NCBI GenBank assembly: GCA_965276665.1
Contig: OZ255620.1
Coordinates: 310,001 to 374,000, forward strand
Length of the DNA: 64,000 nucleotides
Direction: 5' to 3'
Origin: CAWGJC01 sp965276665
GTDB lineage: Bacteria; Pseudomonadota; Alphaproteobacteria; Acetobacterales; Acetobacteraceae
The position numbers and the translations under genes are program-made. The notes beneath the pieces were generated by a model. That model was not told the origin of the DNA. It did not search any database and saw nothing but the letters and a program-made list of their open reading frames with translations. This document shows positions 1-6,624 of this stretch, piece after piece. Position 1 is the stretch's first letter. Every line of letters begins with the position of its first letter.

Positions 1-98
1 CACTCGTGCTGCTCCCCGTCATCCTGTTCTACACGGGATGGTCCTACTGGGTGTTCCGCGGCAAGGTACGACAAGGCGAGAGCTACCACGTCGCATAG
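1..98 (+). CDS. cydB: Cytochrome bd ubiquinol oxidase subunit II, C-terminal end (partial)
   Basis: Only the last 31 codons are in the window; the frame starts at base 3 and ends at TAG 96-98. The visible end reads as a final membrane helix (LLPVILFYTGWSYWVFRG) followed by a short charged tail, which is the usual end of CydB. CydB is the membrane partner of CydA in the high-affinity bd quinol oxidase. If the assignment is right, a low-oxygen terminal oxidase flanks the fermentation-type genes. The call rests on this short tail, so an unrelated membrane protein cannot be excluded. Confidence 0.7.
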   Translation, partial: LVLLPVILFYTGWSYWVFRGKVRQGESYHVA

Positions 99-117
99 GC
101 GAACAGCGACGCCGTCA
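96..117 (+). repeat. 22-bp direct repeat, copy 1 (copy 2 at 3184-3205)
   Basis: Bases 96-117, starting at the TAG of the cydB-like gene, are identical to 3184-3205, which lies inside the Nramp coding sequence on the opposite strand. The copies are in the same orientation and bracket the 3' part of the Nramp gene plus the IS21 element. A 22-base exact match is not expected by chance in a window this size. It may mark an old recombination or a partial duplication. Confidence 0.6.
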
Positions 118-224
118 ATGACTTTAGGGAACGAACCAACGCATAATGCGTGGCGTCCAAGCATCGCCTGGACAGCAGGCAAGGATGGCCGAACAGGCCG
201 GAAACCTTGCACATTCCTCGACTG

Positions 225-689
225 CTACAGAACGAAAAACCCGGCGCTGGCGGCAGCCATGACCGCGGTTGCTAGCCAGCCACCAACCAGCATCGGCAGC
301 GGCAACGTCAGGCGGCCCATAATGCGGCCGTTGGCGGCAACCAGCATGACAGCCCCCATGACGGGCGCCGCAAGCACGCCGTTCACGACTGCGCTCCAAT
401 ACAGCGCCTTGACCGGATCGAGCTGCGCGAAGTTCAGCCCAACTCCCGCCATGGTGGCAGCCGAGATTGCAACGTAGAACCACTTGGCCTGCAGCGGCCG
501 CAGGTCCAGGCCCTCGCGCCAGCCAAACGCCTCGGACACCGCGTAGGCCGCCGACCCGGCGAGCACCGGCACGGCGAGCAGCCCCGTCCCCAGGATGCCC
601 GCCGCGAAAACTGCAAAGGTAAATTCGCCCGCAATCGGCCGCAGCGCGTCAGCCGCCTGGGAAGACGTCTGAATGTCGGTCACTCCCGT
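225..689 (-). pseudogene. Nramp-family divalent metal transporter, C-terminal part separated by IS21
   Basis: This minus-strand stretch continues the Nramp protein broken at 2858. After the insertion point it reads GVTDIQTSSQAADALRPIAG, followed by several hydrophobic segments and a stop at 225-227. Joining 3743-2858 to 685-225 and dropping one CCGT copy gives 1347 bases, exactly 449 codons, and the peptide reads through smoothly as ATLHATGVTD. Without the element it would be a full-length Mn2+/Fe2+:H+ symporter of about 448 residues. Now disrupted, probably non-functional. Confidence 0.85.
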
Positions 690-753
690 TGTCAACGCCG
701 GTTGAAAACTGATCCACCGTTGGGCTGGGGCACCGGTTGAAAACTGACCCACC
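690..753. repeat. IS21 left end with two terminal repeats
   Basis: The left end contains the outer repeat around 701-718 and a second copy around 736-754, both carrying GAAAACTGA followed by CCACC. They match, in inverted orientation, the two copies at the right end. These are the expected IstA binding sites. Confidence 0.75.
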
Positions 754-918
754 GAGCCCGCCGCAGGACGCAACGATGCCTTACGGCATGTCGGCCTGCC
801 TCGCTGTTGGGCGCTGAGGTCAAGCCCCGCAGCCGCGCAGCGGGGCGTCGTAGACGCCGGGCTTGAGGGCGACGGCCGACAGCGGGATCATGGGGTCGGC
901 CGGTTCTCGGCGATTGAT

Positions 919-1740
919 TCAGGGCGATACGGGTGCAGTATCGGAGGCAGGACCGTGCGACGTTGGTTGACGGGCGGCCTTTGGCATAACGCCGCCTTTC
1001 CTCTTGTCCCGCAGCCGATAGCTGTCGCCGCCGATCTGCACGACGGTGGCATGATGCATCAGCCGATCGAGCATGGCCGCTGTCAGCACGGCATCTCCCG
1101 CCAGCGCTTGATCCCAACTGCCGAAGGTCAGGTTCGAGGTCAGCACGATCGAGCCGCGCTCATACCGTTTGGCCACCACTTGGAACAGCAGGTTCGCCTG
1201 CTCGCGCGACAGCGGAAGGTAGCCGATCTCGTCGATGATCAGCAGCCGGTACATCGAGACGGCTCGGTGCAACGCCTCCTTCAATCGGCCCTGGCGCTGC
1301 GCGGTTTCCAGCAGCATCACCAGGTCGGCCGCCGTGGTAAATCGCGTCTTGATCCCGGCCTGTGTCGCCAGATAACCCAGGCTGATGGCGATATGGGTTT
1401 TGCCGACCCCTGATGGTCCCAGCAGGATGACGTTCTCCGCCCGCTCGATGAAGCTCAGCCCGGCCAGGTGTTGGATCTGCTGCTTTGGCGCGCCGACGGC
1501 AAAGGCGAAGTCGAACTGATCCAGTGTCTTGATCGCCGGGAAGCCCGCGACACGCGATAGCATTGTGCGCGCCCGGGCTCGGCGGGTCTCCAATTCGCCG
1601 CGCAAGACAGTCTCCAGAAAATCGCTGAATGATGCTTCGCTCGCGGCCGCCGTCTGAGCCGCAGCGGCGTAGCTCAGCGCGATCCCGCTGAGGCGCAGGT
1701 CCAGGCAAAGTTGGCTCAGCCGCTCGTGCTGGAGATTCAC
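919..1740 (-). CDS. istB: IS21 helper ATPase IstB
   Basis: A 273-residue AAA+ helper of IS21 transposition. It has a Walker A motif (LLGPSGVGKTH, near residue 105) and a Walker B-type LLIIDEIGYLP. It starts with ATG at 1740, overlapping the istA stop in an ATGA junction, so the two are translationally coupled. IstB remodels target DNA and stimulates IstA. The C-terminal tail after residue 245 (Lys/Arg- and Pro-rich) is a little longer than in many relatives. Confidence 0.92.
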   Translation of the reverse strand: MNLQHERLSQLCLDLRLSGIALSYAAAAQTAAASEASFSDFLETVLRGELETRRARARTMLSRVAGFPAIKTLDQFDFAFAVGAPKQQIQHLAGLSFIERAENVILLGPSGVGKTHIAISLGYLATQAGIKTRFTTAADLVMLLETAQRQGRLKEALHRAVSMYRLLIIDEIGYLPLSREQANLLFQVVAKRYERGSIVLTSNLTFGSWDQALAGDAVLTAAMLDRLMHHATVVQIGGDSYRLRDKRKGGVMPKAARQPTSHGPASDTAPVSP

Positions 1741-2750
1741 GGGACCCCCTGCGGGGCCAGCAAGCCTTCATAGACGCTGAGCGGATGCTGGATCGTGATG
1801 CTCGCCAACGACGGCACGACAGAGACGACCGGTGCCGAGCGAGGCACTTCGCCCTGCCAGGGACCCGCGAGTGGCAGAAAACTGCCCAGCTCCTCCGCAA
1901 GTAACTCGATCGGAACCCGTTCCGTCGTGCCGTGCAGCCGCACATTCGCCGTGTCACGCAACCACTTGCGGACTTCAATGTTGGCTGTTGCCACATCGGC
2001 CTTGACGCCGAGCGGGCGCAACCGGCTGTCCAGCGGCACCCAGAAGCTGTGACGTAAGTATCGGATGAAACGTTCGACCTTGCCCTTGGTCTGTGCCCGA
2101 TATGGGCGGCACAACCGGGGCAGGAAGCCATGATGGTGCGCAAAGTCGCGGAACCCCGGTTGCAGCCGGTGCTTGCCCGGACCATACGCGTCGCGGCCGA
2201 TCACCACCGTGCGCATATTGTCGTAGAGCACCTCGTGCGGTGTGCCGCCAAAGAACGCAAATGCCGCCTCATGGCAGGCGATTAGCGTCTCCAACCGCTC
2301 GTCGGTGACGAACTGCACGTAGGCCATCCGGCTATGACCCAACACAGCAACAAACACCGACAGCGGATCCGCACCGCGGCGCATCACCGCCCAGTCCACT
2401 TGCATCTGCCGGCCCGGCTTGGTCTCGAACCGAACAACCGGGTCCGGCGTCAGTAAGGGCCGCAAGGACGACAGGTGCTCACGCAGGATGGTGATCCCGC
2501 CGGTGTAGCCACGCAGCTTCAGTTCGCTCAGCAGCACCGTCGCCGGAATGCGATCGGGATGGGCGGCGGCAACACGCTCAGACAAAAATCTCTTGTGGGC
2601 GTCGAGCTTACCCACAACCGCGGGACGCGCGGTATAGACCGGATCCTCCGTCGAGTTGAGATACCGCTTCACCGTGTTGCGTGACGCACCGGTGCGGCGG
2701 GCAATCTCCCGCACACTCAAGCCTTGCCGCTTCAATATCCGGATCTCCAT
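1737..2750 (-). CDS. istA: IS21 transposase IstA
   Basis: The DDE-type integrase of the element, about 337 residues from ATG 2750. That start has a clear ribosome site (GGAGGG, about 5 nt away); the frame is open upstream to 2798. The N-terminal helix-turn-helix (LSVREIARRTGASRNTVKRY) is followed by a retroviral-type catalytic core with QVDWA, YDNM and KGKVERF, supplying the two acidic residues and the glutamate. Full length and apparently intact. It overlaps istB by 4 bases. Confidence 0.92.
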   Translation of the reverse strand: MEIRILKRQGLSVREIARRTGASRNTVKRYLNSTEDPVYTARPAVVGKLDAHKRFLSERVAAAHPDRIPATVLLSELKLRGYTGGITILREHLSSLRPLLTPDPVVRFETKPGRQMQVDWAVMRRGADPLSVFVAVLGHSRMAYVQFVTDERLETLIACHEAAFAFFGGTPHEVLYDNMRTVVIGRDAYGPGKHRLQPGFRDFAHHHGFLPRLCRPYRAQTKGKVERFIRYLRHSFWVPLDSRLRPLGVKADVATANIEVRKWLRDTANVRLHGTTERVPIELLAEELGSFLPLAGPWQGEVPRSAPVVSVVPSLASITIQHPLSVYEGLLAPQGVP

Positions 2751-2802
2751 CACGCCCTCCGCCAGAACCACCTGTCCCTCCGGCAAAGCGCACCACACTA
2801 AA

Positions 2803-2857
2803 CAGGTGGGTCAGTTTTCAACCGGCGGGGTGGGTCAGTTTTCCAGCGATGGCGACA
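2803..2857. repeat. IS21 right end with two terminal repeats
   Basis: Two copies of GGTGGGTCAGTTTTC (about 2806-2820 and 2829-2843) are the inverted counterparts of the left-end repeats. The element ends with ACA at 2855-2857, directly before the CCGT target duplicate. Confidence 0.75.
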
Positions 2858-3743
2858 CCGTCGCATGCAGCGTGGCAGCCGTCGCGTAAATGATGCACAC
2901 GGCAATGAGGTTGGAGACGCTCATGCCCACGATCGTATCGGCCCGGATGCGGGCGAGCTGCTTCTTGGCAGACCGAGGGGTGAGGCACAGCGGCCGCGCC
3001 TTTCGCGCTCTCAGGTCCTCGACCTCCAACGCCGCCTGCCAGAAGAACAGGTAGGGGCTGATCGTCGTGCCGAGCACCGCGACGACCGCCATGGCCTCAC
3101 CGGCGCCAAACGAAAGATGCGGCACGACGGTGGCAAGCAAAGCCTCGTGCCAGGGCACGTGCACCGTCAGGACGACCGCCACGTAGGCGAACAGCGACGC
3201 CGTCAGCCCCTTCAGGAACCCGGCATACAGCGCGTAGCTCAGGAATACTTCGGCCAGCACGCACAACGCGCCGAACCCGACGGTGTAAAGCCGCGTGTTC
3301 CCGCCGAGCAGCAAGGCGAGGGCCGAGCCCATGGCGCCGAGGTCGGCGCCCAGATTGATCACGTTTGCCACGAGCAGCAGCACCACGACCGAACGGACCA
3401 GCCATGGGGAATAGTGCCGCCGCAAGTTCTCCGCGATACCGCGTCCGGTCACGGCGCCGACGCGCCCGCTGATCTCCTGGATGACGATCATGAACGGCAG
3501 GCTGAACAACATGGTCCAAACCAGGCCGTAGCCGAACTGCGCCCCCACCTGGGTGTAGGTTGCGATGCCGCTGGGATCGTCGTCCGCTGCTCCCGTAATC
3601 AGGCCGGGGCCAAGCCGGCGGATGAGCCCCAGGCGCGGCGTCACGACCAGCGCGGCGCACACTGTCGTCGGCGGTTCCGTGCTCACACCCGAGGCCGTGC
3701 CATGCGCCGTTTTAAGTCCGCGCGGTCCGTTTGCCGTGCGCAA
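2858..3743 (-). pseudogene. Nramp-family divalent metal transporter, N-terminal part separated by IS21
   Basis: The N-terminal two-thirds of a metal ion transporter. It contains the Nramp TM1 signature (GPGLITGAADDDPSGIATYT), where the DPS-type residues bind metal, plus further transmembrane segments. It ends artificially inside the IS (SPSLEN). It is divergent from the PRC-barrel gene at 3875, with a regulon-type motif in the shared spacer that points away from it. The gene is broken by IS21; see the 225-689 entry for the remaining part. Confidence 0.88.
3184..3205 (+). repeat. 22-bp direct repeat, copy 2 (copy 1 at 96-117)
   Basis: Identical to 96-117 and in the same orientation. This copy lies within the Nramp coding region, read on the opposite strand. 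Confidence 0.6.
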
Positions 3744-3757
3744 CGCCCGCAGCGTCC

Positions 3758-3777
3758 GTGCGTAGTTTCCGATCCTG
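3758..3777 (+). promoter_or_regulatory. Island motif site 1 (GTAGTTTCCGATCCT)
   Basis: One of eight copies of a conserved asymmetric motif. It points toward the PRC-barrel gene whose ATG lies about 97 nt downstream. It shares the core GTGCGTAGTTTCCGATCCT with site 2. Confidence 0.75.
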
Positions 3778-3874
3778 CTAGTGTCTTATCGGAGGACATA
3801 ACCTCTCTGTCGAAGGATGATGGCTCAAGTACCGCTCGCAGCATGGGAGACAGGCGGTGTTTCCATATCGCGAC

Positions 3875-4591
3875 ATGATACCACTTGGCTCCTTGAAAGG
3901 ATTTGCGATCCTGGCGTCGGACGGCAGGCTTGGGATCGTCAACGATTTCCTGTTCGACGATGCCACTTGGCACGTGCGTTGGCTGGTCGTGCGGACCGGG
4001 ATGTGGCTGGCGGGGCGCATTGCCCTTGTCCACCCGTCGGACCTCGCGCAACCGGACTACGGCAGCCGCACTTTGGCTGTCCGGCTGACACAGGCGCAGG
4101 TCGCAGCAAGTCCGGACATCCTGCTCGACGAGCCCGTATCGCGGCAAACCGAGTATGGCGTGCAAGGATATACCTGGCATGACCCGGAATGGGGCAATCC
4201 CCGGTATCTTGCCGGGCCGCTGAGCGGGTTAGGCCTGCATGTCTCCAAGTCGCGGCTGACCGAGGAGACGGCGATGCATAAAGTTTTGCGAGGCGGCGGC
4301 CTGACTGACGGGGGCGACCCCCACCTGCGCAGCGTGGTCGCCGTCATGGGCACGGCTGCGCGCGCTACCGACGGCGCGGCAGGCACGATAGAGGACATTC
4401 TCGCCGATCAATCTAATTGGTCGATTCGTGGGGTCGTCATATGCACGCGCCATTGGTGGCCCGACCACAAGGCAGTGGTGATCGCGCCCTTCCAGGTCAA
4501 GGAGGTCAGTTGGTCGCGTCAAGAGGTCGCGCTCGGCATGACGTGTGACGACATCAAGACCAGCCAGCCGTATGATCTTGCGGGCGCATGA
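3875..4591 (+). CDS. PRC-barrel domain protein (two tandem PRC-like domains)
   Basis: A predicted cytoplasmic protein of about 238 residues. The N-terminal PRC-barrel (GSLKGFAILASDGRLGIVND, then FLFDD and VRWLVV) is followed by a second PRC-like half (residues about 140-215: HLRSVVAVMG, IEDILADQSNWSIRGVVI). It is closely similar in layout to the protein at 31691-32500. I chose ATG 3875 because it aligns with the paralog start; a GTG at 3857 is possible. PRC-barrels occur in photosynthetic reaction centre H subunits, RimM and many stress-linked proteins, so the exact role is unknown. Island motif site 1 lies upstream. Confidence 0.85.
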   Translation: MIPLGSLKGFAILASDGRLGIVNDFLFDDATWHVRWLVVRTGMWLAGRIALVHPSDLAQPDYGSRTLAVRLTQAQVAASPDILLDEPVSRQTEYGVQGYTWHDPEWGNPRYLAGPLSGLGLHVSKSRLTEETAMHKVLRGGGLTDGGDPHLRSVVAVMGTAARATDGAAGTIEDILADQSNWSIRGVVICTRHWWPDHKAVVIAPFQVKEVSWSRQEVALGMTCDDIKTSQPYDLAGA

Positions 4592-4733
4592 CGGCAGCCC
4601 AGCCGGGCCGGGTGTCATGTCGCAGACCGGGGTCCGTGATCAGGCCCGGGTGAAGCTGGCTGGGAGTGACGCCGCCTTTCGGGGTGGGTCCGCGAGCACG
4701 GATGGGTCACCCTGAGCGGCATGGCAGATAGGT

Positions 4734-5344
4734 CTATCAGCGGATCTTCGACCGTTGTCGCGGCGCTTCCTCGTCAGCATCTCCAGCAGCCAGCGCTCAA
4801 GCTTGCCAGGCGCGGATTACGTGGCAACCGTCCATCATGGCTTGCCCGCCGGGCTGCTGTCCCCGGTCCCAGGCCTCGCCCCAACGTAGCTTGCCTTCCT
4901 CGGCCGCATCGCGCCCGAGAAGGGCCCTGATCGCGCCATCCGGATCGCCCGCGCGGCCGGCATCCCGCTCAAGATCGCTGCCAAGGTCAGCGACGCCGAC
5001 AGGGCATGGTTCGTGGCGGTCATCCGCCTGATGGCCGAACCGGGCGCCATCGAGTTGCTGATGCCGGTGGATTGGCCGGAGCCGTTCGGCTTGGCGATGA
5101 TCGAGGCCATCGGATGCGGCACGCCGGTGGTGGCCTTCGATCGAGGCTCCGTCCCTGAAGTCGTCGATGAAGGCATAACCGGCTTCGTCGTGCAGGATTA
5201 GGCAGGCGCCGTCGCTGCAGTTAACCGGCTATCAGTCCTGTCAAGAGCTTCGGTCCGTGAATGCTTTGCCGAACGCTTTAGATTAGGGCCAGACGCATGG
5301 CTGATGATTACGTGAGGGTCTACCGAAATCTCGTTGCCGCCCGA
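4734..5344 (+). pseudogene. Decayed family 4 glycosyltransferase (GT-B)
   Basis: One frame reads ATVHHGLP, then LAFLGRIAPEKGPDRAIRIA, then PVDWPEPFGLAMIEAIGCGT and VAFDRGSVPEVV, all hallmark stretches of GT4 glycosyltransferases including the donor-site E-x7-E region. The frame is broken by in-frame TAGs at 4887-4889 and 5199-5201. It continues past the second TAG as AVAAVNRLSVLSRA and VRECFAERF, then shifts frame to MADDYVRVYRNLVAAR. Material between the EKG region and the DWPEPFGL region appears deleted. A relic, not a functional gene. Confidence 0.8.
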
Positions 5345-5504
5345 GTTCCGATGCCGCGCGGCCTCGAGCGTCCGAACCATGTTGCTCGACAGGCGGCAGT
5401 GGCCGTGGCTCATCGCAACAGAGCGCAATTGGCGAGGATCATTGGACAGGAGGCCTCGGCCGCCGCAAGCGGGGGCCTTGCACTCGCTGGCGACTGAGCG
5501 GGGC

Positions 5505-5781
5505 CGGTATATCCTGGCGGTGAACGCTGGCTAATCTAGCTTGAGATTCGCCCTATTTAACGCGGACGGAACGGATCCCGCTTCTGCCCGTGGGGTTATC
5601 GCCGCCGCGCCACGCCTGGTGGCTAACGATCCGGCCAAGGCAATCCTTGTGGACAGGCAGGGGCCAGTTGGACTCGGATCCGTTCGCGACCGCCCTCGAC
5701 AATTTGCAAGCTTTTGCAAAATCGCACTTGGGAAGGCACGGGCTGGCAGCCGTCGGCCATCGCATCGTAACCCTGGCCATC
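5505..5781 (+). pseudogene. Acetate kinase N-terminal relic
   Basis: The frame reads YILAVNAG, then TAA (5532-5534) where a serine of the AckA motif NAGSSS is expected. It continues SSLRFALFNADGTDPA, and after a frameshift gives LAAVGHRIV, matching the AckA AVGHRVVHGG segment. The rest of the enzyme is missing. A full-length acetate kinase lies at 32657-33835. The relic lies upstream of the beta-phosphoglucomutase/GH65 pair and shows an older ackA copy once stood here. Confidence 0.75.
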
Positions 5782-5810
5782 CGGGACTCCCCGTCATCGC
5801 CCGGTGGAAC
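5769..5810 (+). pseudogene. Histidine phosphatase C-terminal tail relic
   Basis: A short reading, NPGHPGLPVIARWN, closely resembles the C-terminal part of the intact histidine phosphatase at 13112-13753 (NPSHPGLRVIALWN). In both places the next gene downstream is a beta-phosphoglucomutase and then a GH65 enzyme. It is short, but the position supports a degraded duplicate of that module. Confidence 0.55.
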
Positions 5811-5829
5811 AGGACCGCGGGCGGCTTAG

Positions 5830-5845
5830 GTAGATTCCGATCCTG
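5830..5845 (+). promoter_or_regulatory. Island motif site 8 (variant GTAGATTCCGATCCTG)
   Basis: The most divergent of the eight copies, with one A for T substitution in the core and a different 5' flank. It lies 56 nt before the ATG of the beta-phosphoglucomutase gene, in the same orientation as that gene. Confidence 0.6.
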
Positions 5846-5901
5846 TCCCGGGCCGCACATACCGAGCAACACCGGACAGCAACACTGAAGCGGGTTCGGA
5901 C

Positions 5902-6624
5902 ATGATGGATGGCGGCTGGGTGGGCGAGCGTCTGGCCGCTGCGATTTTCGACGTCGATGGCGTCCTGCTCGCGTCACCGCACGAACAGGCATGGCGCGAG
6001 GCGCTGACCGGCCTGGCCGACCCGGCACGGTTCACCACGGCGGTGTATCAGGCCGCCGTCGCCGGGAAGCCGCGCATGGCCGGCGCCCTCGCCGCCCTCG
6101 TGGCACTCGGCGTGCCAGACGCTGCCGCGCAGGTGGGCGCCTATGCCGATCGCAAGCAGGCCAAGCTTGAGTTGCTGATCGCCGATGGTCACGTGGCGGC
6201 GTTTCCCGACGCATTGCGCTTCGTGGCTGCGGTGTCGGCTTTGGGCTGGCCGATGGCGGTCGCGTCTTCGTCCAAGAACGCCATCGCAATGCTTCGCCAA
6301 ATCCGCCTTGCCGACGGCCGCGAGCTGCTCCCTCTGTTCAGCGCTAATGTCTGCGGCCGTGACCTGCGGCACGGCAAGCCTAACCCCGAGATATTCCAGA
6401 TCGCTGCGAAGGAATTGCATATGACCCCAGGGCACTGCTTCGTCGCGGAGGATGCCCCGGCCGGCGTCCAGGCCGCGCGCGCCGGCGGCATGGCCGCACT
6501 CGGCGTAGCTAGGCTGCACGACGCGGCGGGCCTGCACGCGGCTCAAGCCGATATCGTGGTGACGAGCCTGGATGATGTCTCGATCGGTGCGCTGACAGAC
6601 GGACGGCTTGAGGCGGCGGCATGA
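5902..6624 (+). CDS. Beta-phosphoglucomutase-like HAD hydrolase
   Basis: A HAD-superfamily protein of 240 residues. Motif I is AAIFDVDGVLL (the nucleophile Asp and DxD acid/base pair), motif II is the VASSSKN stretch, Lys in HGKPNPEIF is motif III, and VAEDAPAGVQAA is motif IV. This is the pattern of beta-phosphoglucomutases, which convert beta-glucose-1-phosphate to glucose-6-phosphate. It overlaps the GH65 gene by an ATGA junction. GH65 phosphorylases release beta-glucose-1-phosphate, so the pair forms a direct route from disaccharide plus phosphate to glucose-6-phosphate. A truncated copy is at 12957-13115. Confidence 0.88.
   Translation: MMDGGWVGERLAAAIFDVDGVLLASPHEQAWREALTGLADPARFTTAVYQAAVAGKPRMAGALAALVALGVPDAAAQVGAYADRKQAKLELLIADGHVAAFPDALRFVAAVSALGWPMAVASSSKNAIAMLRQIRLADGRELLPLFSANVCGRDLRHGKPNPEIFQIAAKELHMTPGHCFVAEDAPAGVQAARAGGMAALGVARLHDAAGLHAAQADIVVTSLDDVSIGALTDGRLEAAA

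Larger units (their letters stand above)
690..2857 (-). mobile_element. IS21-family insertion sequence, complete, inserted in an Nramp gene
   Basis: The element carries istA and istB in the usual order on the minus strand. Its ends start TGTC (690) and finish GACA (2857), the IS21-type TGT...ACA termini. Each end carries two copies of a GAAAACTGAYCCACC-type repeat, typical of IS21 multiple terminal repeats. The 4-bp target duplication CCGT is visible at 686-689 and 2858-2861. Removing the element plus one CCGT restores the interrupted Nramp frame, which confirms the borders. Both transposition genes look intact, so the element may still be active. Confidence 0.93.

Noticed and set aside
4887..5201. 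In-frame TAG codons in the GT4 reading as possible recoding (TAG as sense)
   Set aside because: The same reading also has a frameshift and an internal deletion, and neighbouring relics carry TAA stops. Ordinary gene decay explains it.
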